33,163 nucleotides of DNA from an uncultured Massilia sp. (GCA_913778765.1 CAJYXO010000223.1:1-33163); one strand, 5' to 3'. Positions 10,406 to 20,082 are shown, counted from the first letter of the stretch. A program made the numbers and translations. The notes: generated from the sequence alone by a model not told the origin.

Positions 10406-11722
10406 TTATTTGTGCAGTTCGTTCAGCTGGCGGGCGATGATGTCGTGGTTGAGCCACAGCACCGGCGCAATCTTCTCGGCCGCGCCATGGAACATCAGCG
10501 GACCGGTGCCTTCCAGCACCAGCGAGGACAAATGGTCGGTGATCAGTTCCTTGCGGTCCTTGTGCAGGGAGGTGATTTCGTCGGCGGTGCCGATCATCAG
10601 TTCGGCCAGTTCCGGCGTATTGTCCATCGGCCAGGCTTCGAAGTCGCGGAAGCCGGCGCTGGTCTCGGTCTGCAGGTAGCTTTCCAGCTTGTCGAGGATG
10701 CCCTGGACCGATTCGCCGTCGTTCAGCAGGGCCTGGCAGGCATCCCATTGCTGCTGGGCCCATGCGCCGCCGCCTTCCTTTTTCAAGGCAGTCAGCAGCG
10801 GGAACAGCGACAGTTCGACGCCGACGAAGATGTCCGACGAATTGGTGCGGATTTCCGGGCAGTTGAACACGGTCGCGGCCACGCCCTGCTTCCAGGCGGC
10901 TTCGGCGATCGACTCCAGGCGCATCTTGGCGTAGCCCTGGGTGTAGTTGGTGTAGGTCTGCCACTTGTATTCGCCGCCGATCAGCACTTCGGTGCCGTGG
11001 TAGCCGTAGGCGGTGTAGCGCACCTGGCCGCCTTTCGACTCGACGCGCGAGCGGATCGATTCGGAGGCGTCGATCAGGTATTTCAGGGTATTCGCCGAGA
11101 CTTCGTCGAAGTTCATCAGGATCAGCTTGCCCAGGTCGCTGTCGAGCAGGGCGCGCGAGGACATGAAGCGCTCGCCGCGGCCCTTGTAGATGCGGTTGGC
11201 GATCGCCAGGAAGGCCTTGATGCGCGGGATGCCGCCGGCCATGGTGTGGGCGAAGAAGACATTGGCGCCGTCCGGGATCAGCTTGTCGATTTCAAGCATG
11301 GCTTGCTGGGCCGAACTGGTGAAGCGCGCCACGCCGGCCTGGCGGCACAGCTCGATCTTGTCCCAGTCCAGCTTGTCTTCCTGCCAGCTCTTGAGGGTAA
11401 TGCCGGACAGCATCTCGGTCGGATTCTGCTCGCCCGCCGGCGCATCCATGTCGAAACCGGCCATCAGCGGGATGTTGACGATGCGGCCGCCGAGCTTGGC
11501 TTCGGCTTCCGCATGTTCTTCCGCGGTCAGGGCGCGCAGGCTGCCGTCGTCGTTGCGGCGGCCGACGGTGATGCCGAGGATGGTCATGCCGGCCTTGCGG
11601 GCCTCGTCGATCAGGCCGTTCACGTAGCCGCGGCCAAACAGCTCGCCGAACAGGACGAAGACGTCACCTTGACGGAACAGGTTCGCTTGCGGGATGTGTC
11701 GCAGGGCTTTGTACTCGGTCAT
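10406..11722 (-). CDS. FabMG-like enoyl-ACP reductase candidate
   Basis: A 438-residue soluble protein that I match, from memory, to the FabMG family of enoyl-acyl-carrier-protein reductases first recovered from soil metagenomes. An early glycine-containing beta-alpha unit (VFVLFGELFGRGYVNG, about 21-36) could bind NAD(P)H. The segment YTQGYAKMRLES (Tyr260, Lys266) resembles the FabI active-site region, where Tyr and Lys flank a GLAK stretch, but with one residue fewer between Tyr and Lys. If the assignment is right it would act in the last reduction step of fatty-acid elongation and might confer triclosan tolerance. It lies between metG and the DUF3460 gene, all on the same strand. The family name is a moderate-confidence recollection; the motif is directly visible. 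Confidence 0.6.
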   Translation of the reverse strand: MTEYKALRHIPQANLFRQGDVFVLFGELFGRGYVNGLIDEARKAGMTILGITVGRRNDDGSLRALTAEEHAEAEAKLGGRIVNIPLMAGFDMDAPAGEQNPTEMLSGITLKSWQEDKLDWDKIELCRQAGVARFTSSAQQAMLEIDKLIPDGANVFFAHTMAGGIPRIKAFLAIANRIYKGRGERFMSSRALLDSDLGKLILMNFDEVSANTLKYLIDASESIRSRVESKGGQVRYTAYGYHGTEVLIGGEYKWQTYTNYTQGYAKMRLESIAEAAWKQGVAATVFNCPEIRTNSSDIFVGVELSLFPLLTALKKEGGGAWAQQQWDACQALLNDGESVQGILDKLESYLQTETSAGFRDFEAWPMDNTPELAELMIGTADEITSLHKDRKELITDHLSSLVLEGTGPLMFHGAAEKIAPVLWLNHDIIARQLNELHK

Positions 11723-11783
11723 ATTATTTTGCTACCACTCAAAAGTAAGAAACAGCGCATTATAGCCATGCGCCTACCTTGGC

Positions 11784-13940
11784 TCAACGAATCCGCATGC
11801 CCGGCTGCGCGCCCGACACCGGCTCCAGCAGGTACAGGCCCGGATTCGTCTTCTCGTCCTTGGCCGACGCACACAGCACCATGCCTTCCGACACGCCGAA
11901 CTTCATCTTGCGCGGCGCCAGGTTGGCGACCATCACGGTCAGCTTGCCGATCAATTGCTCCGGCTGATAGGCCGATTTGATCCCCGAGAAGACATTACGG
12001 TAACGGCCTTCGCCGACGTCGAGGGTGAGGCGCAACAGCTTGCTCGAACCTTCGACGTGCTCACAATTGACGATTTTCGCCACGCGCAGGTCGATCTTGG
12101 TGAAGTCGTCGATCGAGATCTCGGGAGCGAGCTCTTCGATATCGCCGGCTTCGGCGGCTGGCGTTGCGGCGGCCTCGGCAGCAGCCGGGGCGACGACGGC
12201 AGGGGAGGCAGCAGCGGCAGCCGGCGTAGCGACGCCCGGCTTGTCGAACAGGTCGTCGACCATCTTCGCATCCACACGCTGCATCAGGTGGCTGTAGGCG
12301 CCGATCGTGCGGCCCAGCATGCTGTCATGGACCTTGTCGCCCTTGGTGTCGTCCCACGAGAAGGACGCGTCTCCCAGGAATTCCTGGACGCGCGCGGCCA
12401 CGTGCGGCAGCACCGGCGACAGCATGATGGTCAGCTGGCGGAACAGGATCAGGGCGGTGGTGCAGACATCGTGCAGCTCGGCCGTCTTCGCTTCGTCCTT
12501 GGCCAGGATCCACGGCTTGTTCTCGTCGACGAACTGGTTGGCGACGTCGGCGATGGCCATGATCTCACGCAGGGCGCGGCCGAACTCGCGCGCCTCGTAG
12601 CTGGCGGCGATGGTGGCCTGGCGCTCGCCGTCCTCGCCGTTCAGGGCGCGGGCGATCCATTGTTTCGCGTTATCGGACAGCGACGCCGCCAGCTTGCCGT
12701 CGAACTTCTTGGCGATGAAGCCGGCGCAGCGGCTGGCGATGTTCACGTACTTGCCGATCAGGTCGCTGTTCACGCGGGCGACGAAGTCCTCGCCGGTAAA
12801 GTCCAGGTCCTCGACCTTGCTGTTCAGCTTGAATGCCAGGTAGTAGCGCAGCCACTCCGGGTTCATCTTGAGTTCCAGGTAGCGCAGCGGCGAGATGCCG
12901 GTGCCGCGCGACTTCGACATCTTCTCGTTGTTCACGGTCAGGTGGCCGTGGACATTGACTTTCAGCTTGTCGATGACCGGGTGGTTCGAGAAATTCAGCA
13001 TCGCCGGCCAGAACAGCAGGTGGAAGGAGACGATGTCCTTGCCGATGAAGTGGACTTGCTCGGTGGACGGATCCTGCAGGAAGGCTTCGTAGTCGATGCC
13101 TTTCTTCTCGAAGTAATTCTTCAGCGACGCCAGGTAGCCGACCGGCGCGTCCAGCCAGACGTAGAAGAACTTGCCCGGCGCATCGGGAATCGGGATGCCG
13201 AAATAGGGCGCGTCACGCGAAATGTCCCAATCCGCCAGCTTTTCGCCGTTCTCGCCCAGCCATTCCGAGACCTTGTTGACCATCTCCGGCTGCAGGCGGC
13301 CCGGGGTGTTCAGCCATTCCTTCAGGAACTGGAAGCAGCGCGGGTCGGACAGCTTGAAGAAATACTGCTCGGACGGCTTCAGGATCGGGGTCGAGCCGGT
13401 GAACACCGAGTACGGATTGATCAGCTCGGTCGGCTGGTAGGCGGCGCCGCAGACTTCGCAGTTGTCGCCGTACTGGTCCTTGGCATGGCAGACCGGGCAC
13501 TCGCCCTTGATGTTGCGGTCGGCCAGGAACATGCCCTTGGTCGGGTCGTAGAAGCGGTCGACGGTCTTGGTGTAGATCAGGCCGGTGTCGCGCAGCTTGC
13601 GATAGATGCCTTGCGACAGCTCGACGTTTTCCGGCGAATCGGTCGAATACCAGTTGTCGAAGGCGATGTGGAAGCCGTCCAGGTACTGGGCGCGGCCGGC
13701 CGCGATGCGGGCCACGAATTCCTGCGGCGTCACGCCTTCCTTCTCGGCGGCGATCATGATCGGGGTGCCGTGGGTGTCGTCGGCGCCGACGAAGTGCACC
13801 ACGCGCTGCTCGTTGCCATCCTTCTGCATTCGCTGGAAGCGGACCCAGATGTCGGCCTGGATGTATTCCATCATGTGGCCGATGTGGAAGGCGGCGTTGG
13901 CGTAGGGCAGGGCGGTGGTGACGAACAGCTTGCGTGTCAT
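11784..13940 (-). CDS. metG: Methionyl-tRNA synthetase
   Basis: Charges tRNA-Met, including the initiator tRNA encoded near 31.1 kb. The 718-residue product has the class I HIGH motif (19-22), a zinc knuckle with Cys148, Cys151, Cys161 and Cys164, and KMSKS near 340. An Ala/Pro-rich linker joins this to a C-terminal EMAP/Trbp111-type tRNA-binding domain ([20 protein letters not shown] onward). The long form with four zinc cysteines and appended domain is the E. coli-like type. The start is at 13940 ([16 protein letters not shown]); the frame continues upstream to 14123 but that part overlaps the divergent apbC. It is divergent from apbC, a common arrangement in proteobacteria. Confidence 0.98.
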   Translation of the reverse strand: MTRKLFVTTALPYANAAFHIGHMMEYIQADIWVRFQRMQKDGNEQRVVHFVGADDTHGTPIMIAAEKEGVTPQEFVARIAAGRAQYLDGFHIAFDNWYSTDSPENVELSQGIYRKLRDTGLIYTKTVDRFYDPTKGMFLADRNIKGECPVCHAKDQYGDNCEVCGAAYQPTELINPYSVFTGSTPILKPSEQYFFKLSDPRCFQFLKEWLNTPGRLQPEMVNKVSEWLGENGEKLADWDISRDAPYFGIPIPDAPGKFFYVWLDAPVGYLASLKNYFEKKGIDYEAFLQDPSTEQVHFIGKDIVSFHLLFWPAMLNFSNHPVIDKLKVNVHGHLTVNNEKMSKSRGTGISPLRYLELKMNPEWLRYYLAFKLNSKVEDLDFTGEDFVARVNSDLIGKYVNIASRCAGFIAKKFDGKLAASLSDNAKQWIARALNGEDGERQATIAASYEAREFGRALREIMAIADVANQFVDENKPWILAKDEAKTAELHDVCTTALILFRQLTIMLSPVLPHVAARVQEFLGDASFSWDDTKGDKVHDSMLGRTIGAYSHLMQRVDAKMVDDLFDKPGVATPAAAAASPAVVAPAAAEAAATPAAEAGDIEELAPEISIDDFTKIDLRVAKIVNCEHVEGSSKLLRLTLDVGEGRYRNVFSGIKSAYQPEQLIGKLTVMVANLAPRKMKFGVSEGMVLCASAKDEKTNPGLYLLEPVSGAQPGMRIR

Positions 13941-13991
13941 GGTCGGAAAAGGGGGACGATATATGAAAAAAGGCATTTTACCAGCGGATGA

Positions 13992-14007
13992 CCCTGAACG
14001 GTCAGGG
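13992..14007. promoter_or_regulatory. Inverted repeat in the metG/apbC divergent promoter region
   Basis: CCCTGA and TCAGGG are exact reverse complements separated by ACGG, inside the 121-bp region that must hold both promoters. It could be an operator or a small hairpin in a leader. No known regulator site was recognised. Confidence 0.4.
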
Positions 14008-14061
14008 GGTGCGGAAGGTTGAAATAAGCTAAACTCTTGCGCATCACATCCGGAGAACCCC

Positions 14062-15150
14062 ATGAGCATTACGCAAGACGACGTCAAGACCGCCCTGTCC
14101 GCGGTCGTCGACCCGAATACCAATAAAGACTACGTCAGCACCCGCTCCGTCAAGAACATCCAGCTCGACGGCGGCAACGTCGCCCTCGACATCGAACTCG
14201 GCTATCCGGCGAAAAGCCAGCTCGGCCTGGTTCGCAACGCCGTCATCGAGGCCCTGCGCAAGCTGCCGGGCGTGCAGAACGTCAGCGTCAACGTGACGTC
14301 GAAGATCATCTCGCACACCGTCCAGCGCGGCCTGAAGGTGATGCCGAACGTGAAGAACATCATCGCCGTGGCTTCGGGCAAGGGCGGGGTCGGCAAGTCG
14401 ACCACCGCCGTCAACCTGGCCCTGGCCCTGGCCGCCGAAGGCGCCAGCGTCGGCGTGCTGGACGCCGACATCTACGGCCCTTCGCAGCCGACCATGCTGG
14501 GCATCAATGGCCGACCGCAGAGCCTGGACGGCAAGACCATGGAGCCGCTCGAGAACCACGGCGTGCAGGTCTCGTCGATCGGTTTCCTGATCGATCCGGA
14601 CGAGCCGATGGTCTGGCGCGGCCCGATGGTCACCCAGGCCCTGCAGCAGCTGCTGGAGCAGACCAACTGGCGCGAGCTGGATTACCTGATCGTCGACATG
14701 CCGCCGGGTACCGGCGACATCCAGCTGACCCTGTCGCAGAAAGTGCCGGTGACCGGCGCCGTGATCGTCACCACGCCGCAGGACATCGCCCTGCTGGACG
14801 CGCGCAAGGGCCTGAAAATGTTCGAAAAGGTCGGGATTCCGATCCTCGGCGTGGTCGAGAACATGAGCACCCACATCTGCTCGAACTGCGGCCACCATGA
14901 AGCCATCTTCGGCGAAGGCGGCGGCGAAAAGATGTGCGCCGACTTCGGCGTCGATTTCCTCGGCCGCCTGCCGCTGCAATTGTCGATCCGCGAGCAGGCC
15001 GATTCGGGCACGCCGACGGTCGTGGCGGAGCCGGACGGCCCGGTCGCCACGATGTACAAGGAGATCGCGCGCAAGGTGGCGGTGAGGGTGGCGGAGAAGG
15101 CGAAGGATATGACGGCCAAGTTTCCGACCATTGTGGTCAAGAACGACTGA
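14062..15150 (+). CDS. apbC: Iron-sulfur cluster carrier ATPase ApbC/Mrp
   Basis: P-loop NTPase that binds and transfers Fe-S clusters to apoproteins. The 362-residue protein begins with a DUF59/MIP18-like domain (about 1-85), then the deviant Walker [10 protein letters not shown] (106-114), the second nucleotide motif [20 protein letters not shown], and the CxxC pair in HICSNCGHH that holds the bridging cluster in dimers. The ATG at 14062 has CGGAGA upstream. It is divergent from metG and followed, after repeat copy B, by an RlmN-like radical SAM gene, itself a [4Fe-4S] enzyme; a functional link is only suggestive. Confidence 0.96.
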   Translation: MSITQDDVKTALSAVVDPNTNKDYVSTRSVKNIQLDGGNVALDIELGYPAKSQLGLVRNAVIEALRKLPGVQNVSVNVTSKIISHTVQRGLKVMPNVKNIIAVASGKGGVGKSTTAVNLALALAAEGASVGVLDADIYGPSQPTMLGINGRPQSLDGKTMEPLENHGVQVSSIGFLIDPDEPMVWRGPMVTQALQQLLEQTNWRELDYLIVDMPPGTGDIQLTLSQKVPVTGAVIVTTPQDIALLDARKGLKMFEKVGIPILGVVENMSTHICSNCGHHEAIFGEGGGEKMCADFGVDFLGRLPLQLSIREQADSGTPTVVAEPDGPVATMYKEIARKVAVRVAEKAKDMTAKFPTIVVKND

Positions 15151-15152
15151 AT

Positions 15153-15236
15153 CGTCGCCCGCGCAGGCGGGGCCCAGGTTGCAGGAGCTGTCGAAACGCA
15201 CGCAGAACTTGGGTCCCCGCCTTCGCGGAGACGACG
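15153..15236. repeat. Dispersed palindromic element of about 85 bp, copy B
   Basis: The element begins CGTCGCCCGCGCAGGCGG three bases after the apbC stop and ends GCGGAGACGACG seven bases before the next start codon. Arms are imperfect reverse complements and the centre GAGCTGTCGAAACGC parallels that of copy C. It fills nearly the whole gap between two co-directional genes and supplies the GGAG nearest the downstream start. Confidence 0.7.
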
Positions 15237-15242
15237 GCATAT

Positions 15243-16277
15243 ATGCGCATCTCGTCCCTCCGCACCCGGCTCCGCACCCTCGGTGCCCTCCCGCTCCACG
15301 AAGACCGCATCCTGCGCGACTGGGTCCGCAACGCCGGCCACGACCACGGCCGCCGCCGCCCCATGGACTTCCTGCCGAAACCCGTCCGCGAAGCCCTGCC
15401 GCACATCGATGCTGAACTCGATGGCCTGGCGCGCATCCTCGGCACCCATCCGGCCGGGGATGGCTCGGCGCGCCTGCTGGTCGGCCTGGCGGACGACCAG
15501 ACGGTGGAATCGGTGCTGCTGCCGCGCGATGGCGTGTGCGTCTCCAGCCAGGTCGGATGCGCGGTCGGCTGCCAGTTCTGCATGACGGGGCAAAGCGGCC
15601 TGATCCGCCAGGTGACGAGCGGCGAGATCGTCGCCCAGGTCGTGCTGGCGCGCCGCCAGCGGCCGGTGAAGAAGGTCGTGTTCATGGGCATGGGGGAGCC
15701 GGCGCACAACCTCGACAACGTGATGGAGGCAATCGAGCTGCTGGGTGTGGAAGGGAATATCGCGCACAAGAACCTGGTGTTCTCGACGGTCGGCGACCCG
15801 CGCGTGTTCGAGCGCCTGCCGGAAGGACGCGTGAAGCCGGCGCTGGCGCTGTCGCTGCACACGACCAGGGCGGACCTGCGCGAGCGCCTGCTGCCGCGCG
15901 CGCCGCGCTACGAGCCCGCGGCGCTGGTGGAAGAGGGCGAGCGCTACGCACGCCTGACCGGCTATCCGATCCAGTATCAATGGACCCTGTTGGAAGGAGT
16001 GAACGATGGCCTGGACGAGATGGAAGCGCTCGTGGGCCTATTGCGCGGCAAGTACGCCGTGCTGAACATGATTCCCTACAACGCCAACGAAGGCCTGCCG
16101 TTCAAGCGGCCGGACTGGAACAAGGCCGAGCGCATCGCCGCCTGGCTGTTCGAACGGAACATCCTCACCAAGCTGCGTGATTCGGCCGGCCAGGACGTCG
16201 ACGGCGGCTGCGGGCAGCTGCGGGCGCGGACGCTGGATGGCGCGCTACCGGTGCGCGTACATCGGCGTCCCGCCTGA
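15243..16277 (+). CDS. RlmN-like radical SAM RNA methyltransferase
   Basis: A 344-residue member of the RlmN/Cfr family, which methylate adenine of RNA by a two-SAM mechanism. All five key cysteines are in place: the first of CVSSQVGC, the cluster-binding CxxxCxxC in GCAVGCQFC, and the methyl-carrying Cys in GCGQL near the C-terminus. Other family stretches are VFMGMGEPAHNLDNV, LALSLHTTRADLRERLLP and YQWTLLEGVND. It is slightly short for RlmN and lies next to apbC, whereas canonical rlmN usually sits near ispG and hisS. I therefore call it a paralogue whose RNA target (A2503, a tRNA, or another site) is open. The ATG at 15243 lies just after repeat copy B; a later in-frame ATG at 15363 would remove the N-terminal helical domain. 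Confidence 0.85.
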   Translation: MRISSLRTRLRTLGALPLHEDRILRDWVRNAGHDHGRRRPMDFLPKPVREALPHIDAELDGLARILGTHPAGDGSARLLVGLADDQTVESVLLPRDGVCVSSQVGCAVGCQFCMTGQSGLIRQVTSGEIVAQVVLARRQRPVKKVVFMGMGEPAHNLDNVMEAIELLGVEGNIAHKNLVFSTVGDPRVFERLPEGRVKPALALSLHTTRADLRERLLPRAPRYEPAALVEEGERYARLTGYPIQYQWTLLEGVNDGLDEMEALVGLLRGKYAVLNMIPYNANEGLPFKRPDWNKAERIAAWLFERNILTKLRDSAGQDVDGGCGQLRARTLDGALPVRVHRRPA

Positions 16278-16314
16278 TCTGCAAAAAGTCAGGGCGACTC
16301 GAATCCAAGTGTGT

Positions 16315-17145
16315 TCAGCTTCCTTCGTTCCTGCTTCGCCACGCCTTTAATTCGGCGTTGAATAATAGGCAGGCAGTGATGAGCGCTAGAGCGATCATCA
16401 CCAGGTCGCGGCCGAACTCCTGAGTCTCGACAGTCTGATTGTAGGCAGCAACCAAGGATGTATAGTCTTTGAAAATTGCATCTTGAGTCCTTCCAAAATC
16501 TTTTAAAAAGACGAGTGGGTCTTCTCCGGGGCGTAGCAACAGCTCGGGTTTTGAGTACAGCGTCAGGATGGCGCGAATTTGCTTTACCCGCTGTTCCGCA
16601 GCGTCCACTTTGTTCGTTGTGCTGCTTGCCGCCGGCGCGTATGCGCGCCGCAACTCCGCATCGAAACCCTCCAGTTCTTCGCGCATTTTTTTCTGGCGCG
16701 ACGCTTCCTTTTCCAGCATTTGCAGGTGAGTCTTAACGCTCTTTATGAGAGCCGGCCTGGCATCGGCGTTTACCTGCTGGAGCATTGGGACCATTTCGCC
16801 GACAATTCCCGCTGTCAGCTTCCCCTGGTAGCCAAGTAAACGCAGAATCTGTCGGATCTGGGAATGAAAGGTAGTGACCTTGTTGAGGTAGCTGGGGTCT
16901 GGCGTGCGTTTCTGGATCAGTGCCAATTCATCATAAGGAGCGGACCGGGAGATCTCTTCTAGGCGTCTGAATACTTGATCACTCCAGATATCGTTCTGGA
17001 AGGCATAAATCGCGCCATGGTCCTGCGCTTTCTTGCCTGCCAGCGGAAACATGAATGCCTGGACTGCCAAGGCAATTGCGGCTGCAAAGGCCAAATAAAA
17101 CATTTGGTAGACGCGCCATTTGCCCAGCCATGCTTTCCATTTCAT
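16315..17145 (-). CDS. Unknown protein with two membrane segments and a helical middle
   Basis: A 276-residue protein that I do not recognise. A hydrophobic segment at about 13-33 and a second at about 247-263 frame a mostly helical, charged middle (about 100-200 rich in Lys, Glu, Gln and Leu, coiled-coil-like) likely to lie on one side of the inner membrane. No catalytic motif is evident. Base composition differs from the neighbours: in 16441-16500 I count 24 G or C of 60, while adjacent genes are far richer. This suggests recent acquisition or relaxed constraint. It is convergent with the RlmN-like gene and 103 bp downstream of the diguanylate cyclase gene, on the same strand as the latter. 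A structural or membrane-organising role is possible but unsupported. Confidence 0.75.
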   Translation of the reverse strand: MKWKAWLGKWRVYQMFYLAFAAAIALAVQAFMFPLAGKKAQDHGAIYAFQNDIWSDQVFRRLEEISRSAPYDELALIQKRTPDPSYLNKVTTFHSQIRQILRLLGYQGKLTAGIVGEMVPMLQQVNADARPALIKSVKTHLQMLEKEASRQKKMREELEGFDAELRRAYAPAASSTTNKVDAAEQRVKQIRAILTLYSKPELLLRPGEDPLVFLKDFGRTQDAIFKDYTSLVAAYNQTVETQEFGRDLVMIALALITACLLFNAELKAWRSRNEGS

Positions 17146-17248
17146 CGAGACTCTCCATGCAGGGTTTTAAGGGTCTGATTTCGTTGTGCCGCCGTGGAGC
17201 GGCTATCGAGACTTTTTCCGAGGCTTTCGGCGAAGTTGCGTCAAGAAA

Positions 17249-18427
17249 TTACGCGCTCCGCCCCACCGCCTCCAGCCGCTGCCCCAACTGCCGCGCCTTC
17301 ACCTGGTTGCGCCCCGCATGCTTGGCTTCGTACATCAGCTGGTCGGCCAGCGCGATCATGCCTTGCGGCGTGACCGCATGCGCGCCGCCGAAGTCCGCGC
17401 CGACCACGCCGAAGCTGGCCGTGGTGCCAAGTGACAGCCCGCCGTCCAGTTCGACGCGCTGGGCGGCGAAGGCGGCGCGCACGCGTTCGGCCAGTTCGCG
17501 CGCGCCGTCCAGGCGGGTCTCGGGCAGGATGATCAGGAATTCCTCGCCGCCGTAGCGGACCACGGTGTCGATCGATTCGCGCGTCATCGCCTGCACCAGG
17601 CCGGCGAAGCTGCGCAGCAGTTCGTCGCCGGCGTGGTGGCCGTGGCTGTCGTTGATCTTCTTGAAGCCATCCAGGTCGCACATGATCAGCGACAGGCTGA
17701 GACGGTAGCGGCGGGCGCGCGCGATCTCGCCGTCGAGCAGGCCGGCGTTCAGGTGGCGGCGATTGTAGGAGCCGGTCAGCGGGTCGCGGATCGACAGGTT
17801 CGTCAGCACCTGCTGGGCCCAGTACTGCTCGCGCCACATGCGCGCGTGACGCTGGGCCACGGTCACGCCGAACACGTTGGCGCAGATCAGCAGCAGGGTC
17901 ATCGACGTCAGATGACGGGTCGGGACCGCGTGCTGGATCCAGGCCAGGACGATGAAGGCCAGGCTGGCGCCCACCGCGATCGCCGCCGCGCACAGCAGGC
18001 GGTTGGGGATCAGCACATGGATCACCATTGCCATCACCGCCCAGGACATCGCGTGCAGCAGGATGTCGGCCGGCCGCCAGCCGATCACGATGAAGTAGCT
18101 GGCCGCCCAGCACAGCGTGAAGACGCTGGCGGCGTGAAAGGGCGCCCGCACGGTGGCCGCGGGGCGCCGCGCGTAATGCAGGCAGGCCATCGCGACAAGC
18201 GGAATGGCCAGGCGCGACAGCAGCGGCACGAGGGCGCCGGCCAGGCCCAGGGCGGCGATGTCCGCGATGCCGAACACCAGGTAGAACAACGAGCACAGCA
18301 GCAGACCGCGGCGCAGGTCGCGCAGGATCGCGGCCGACTGCGCATGCAGGAAGCCGATTTCCGTGGCGGCACAGGAGAATTCTCCGCGCAGTGCCGCGAT
18401 GGAAGCTGAACTCGGGTCGTTCGACAT
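17249..18427 (-). CDS. Membrane-bound diguanylate cyclase (GGEEF)
   Basis: Makes c-di-GMP from two GTP. The 392-residue protein starts with a short cytoplasmic stretch, about six hydrophobic helices between residues 40 and 190, then a GGDEF domain (about 208-370) with DPLTGSYNRR, DLDGFKKINDSHGH and an intact GGEEF active site at 293-297. The usual inhibitory I-site RxxD, five residues before the active loop, reads ESID here (284-287), with Arg moved one place earlier to 283. Canonical product inhibition may therefore be altered. No periplasmic sensor domain is recognisable. It would feed the PilZ brake encoded at 7.5-8.3 kb. The ATG at 18427 is opposite the gltX promoter region. Confidence 0.93.
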   Translation of the reverse strand: MSNDPSSASIAALRGEFSCAATEIGFLHAQSAAILRDLRRGLLLCSLFYLVFGIADIAALGLAGALVPLLSRLAIPLVAMACLHYARRPAATVRAPFHAASVFTLCWAASYFIVIGWRPADILLHAMSWAVMAMVIHVLIPNRLLCAAAIAVGASLAFIVLAWIQHAVPTRHLTSMTLLLICANVFGVTVAQRHARMWREQYWAQQVLTNLSIRDPLTGSYNRRHLNAGLLDGEIARARRYRLSLSLIMCDLDGFKKINDSHGHHAGDELLRSFAGLVQAMTRESIDTVVRYGGEEFLIILPETRLDGARELAERVRAAFAAQRVELDGGLSLGTTASFGVVGADFGGAHAVTPQGMIALADQLMYEAKHAGRNQVKARQLGQRLEAVGRSA

Positions 18428-18483
18428 GAAGGGGATGTCAGGCGGGAGGGTGAAAAATGATGAAAATGCCGGCCAAAGAAGAG

Positions 18484-18512
18484 AGGTTAGCCAGATTTGT
18501 AATTTCTGTAAA
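18484..18512 (-). promoter_or_regulatory. Candidate promoter of the diguanylate cyclase gene
   Basis: On the minus strand TTTACA (18512-18507), a 17-base spacer and TAACCT (18489-18484) form a sigma-70-like pair about 57 bp before the start codon. The -10 match is moderate. Confidence 0.4.
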
Positions 18513-18551
18513 GTAATTATGTATTAAGCAAGGCGGGTAAGAGTGACAATT

Positions 18552-18580
18552 ACGACAGCCCCAGGACGACGCTGTAAAAT
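18552..18580 (+). promoter_or_regulatory. Candidate gltX promoter
   Basis: ACGACA (18552-18557), a 17-base spacer and TAAAAT (18575-18580) lie 33 bp before the gltX start codon. The -10 is strong; the -35 matches TTGACA at four of six positions. Confidence 0.5.
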
Positions 18581-18613
18581 ACGCGCTTCAGTCAATCCCC
18601 GATATCGATCACC

Positions 18614-20017
18614 ATGACCGTCCGCACCCGTTTCGCCCCCAGCCCGACCGGCTATCTCCACCTCGGCGGCGCCCGCACCGCGCTGTATTCGTGGGCCTAT
18701 GCCCGTCATTTCGGCGGCACCTTCATCCTGCGCATCGAAGACACCGACCTGGAGCGCTCGACCCCCGAGGCGGTGCAGGCGATCCTGGACGGCATGCAGT
18801 GGCTGGGCCTGGCGCACGACGAAGGCCCGTTCTATCAGATGAAGCGCATGGACCGCTACCGCGAAGTCATCAAATCGATGCTCGAGGCCGGCACTGCCTA
18901 CCTGTGCTATTGCACCCCGGAAGAAGTCGAGGCGATGCGCGAGCGCATGCGCGCGGCCGGCGAAAAGTGGCGCTACGACGGCACCTGGCGTCCGGAGCCG
19001 GGCAAGGAACTGCCGCCGATCCCGGAAGGCGTCAATCCCGTGGTGCGCTTCAGGAATCCGCTCGACGGCGAAGTCACCTGGACCGATGTCGTGAAAGGCC
19101 CGATCACCATCGCCAACAAGGAACTCGACGACCTGATCATCGCCCGCAGCGACGGCACCCCGACTTACAACTTCTGCGTGGCCGTCGACGACTGGGACAT
19201 GAAGATCACCCACGTACTGCGCGGCGACGACCACGTGAACAACACGCCGCGCCAGATCAACATCCTGCGTGCGCTGGGCGCCGAGCTGCCGCAGTACGGC
19301 CACCTGCCGATGATCCTCGGCCCGGACGGCCAGAAGCTGTCGAAGCGCCATGGCGCCGTCAGCGTGATGCAGTATCCGGAGCAGGGCTATTTGCCTGAGG
19401 CGATGCTGAATTATCTTGCGCGCCTGGGCTGGAGCCATGGCGACGACGAGATCTTCTCGATGGACCAGTTTACCGAGTGGTTCAACCTCGAGCACCTGAC
19501 CGCGTCGGCGGCCCAGTTCAATCCCGAAAAGCTGGCCTGGCTGAACAACCACTATATCAAGCAGTCCGACAACGAGCGCCTGGCGGCGCTGGCGCGTCCG
19601 ATCCTGGAGCGCGAAGGCGCCAGCTTTGACGGCGCGCCGCCGCTGGCCGACGTGCTGGCGCTGATGAAGGAACGCACCAACACCATCAACGAACTGGCCG
19701 ATGCCGCCATGCTGTTCTTCCGCACGCCGAACCCCGCGAACGCGGACTACCAGGCGCTGCTGGCCCAGCATCTGACCGATGCGGTGCGCCCGGCGCTGGC
19801 GCAGCTCGCGGACAAGCTGCAGACGGTGGAGTGGAGCAAGCCGGCGATCTCAAGCACCATGAAGGAAGTGCTGTCAGCCAACGGCCTGAAGATGCCGCAG
19901 CTGGCCATGCCGCTGCGCCTGCTGCTGACCGGCCAGCTGCAGACGCCGGCCATCGACGCGGTGCTGGAACTGTTCGGCCGCGACACCGTGCTGGCGCGTA
20001 TCCAGAAAGGCATCTGA
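18614..20017 (+). CDS. gltX: Glutamyl-tRNA synthetase
   Basis: Charges tRNA-Glu. The 467-residue class I synthetase has [18 protein letters not shown] near the N-terminus (HLGG takes the HIGH position, usual in GluRS), [10 protein letters not shown], the second motif KLSKRHG, and a helical anticodon-binding region. A bacterial discriminating GluRS fits best. It lies directly upstream of five tRNA genes, three of which are its own substrate tRNA-Glu, and 65 bp separate it from the first. The promoter at 20035 shows that the tRNAs need not depend on gltX transcription. Confidence 0.97.
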   Translation: MTVRTRFAPSPTGYLHLGGARTALYSWAYARHFGGTFILRIEDTDLERSTPEAVQAILDGMQWLGLAHDEGPFYQMKRMDRYREVIKSMLEAGTAYLCYCTPEEVEAMRERMRAAGEKWRYDGTWRPEPGKELPPIPEGVNPVVRFRNPLDGEVTWTDVVKGPITIANKELDDLIIARSDGTPTYNFCVAVDDWDMKITHVLRGDDHVNNTPRQINILRALGAELPQYGHLPMILGPDGQKLSKRHGAVSVMQYPEQGYLPEAMLNYLARLGWSHGDDEIFSMDQFTEWFNLEHLTASAAQFNPEKLAWLNNHYIKQSDNERLAALARPILEREGASFDGAPPLADVLALMKERTNTINELADAAMLFFRTPNPANADYQALLAQHLTDAVRPALAQLADKLQTVEWSKPAISSTMKEVLSANGLKMPQLAMPLRLLLTGQLQTPAIDAVLELFGRDTVLARIQKGI

Positions 20018-20034
20018 AGTCCCTTGTTGCCTAT

Positions 20035-20063
20035 TTGCGAAATGCAAGTGCGTCCGCTATAAT
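20035..20063 (+). promoter_or_regulatory. Strong sigma-70 promoter of the tRNA cluster
   Basis: TTGCGA (20035-20040), exactly 17 bases, then a perfect TATAAT (20058-20063). The predicted start is about 13 bases before the first tRNA-Ala. This is the best consensus promoter in the window. Confidence 0.8.
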
Positions 20064-20082
20064 GCTCGCACTTCAGCGCTGC

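Noticed and set aside
11955..13991. Open frame of 678 codons antisense to metG
   Set aside because: No motif, and metG has all synthetase signatures in the other strand.
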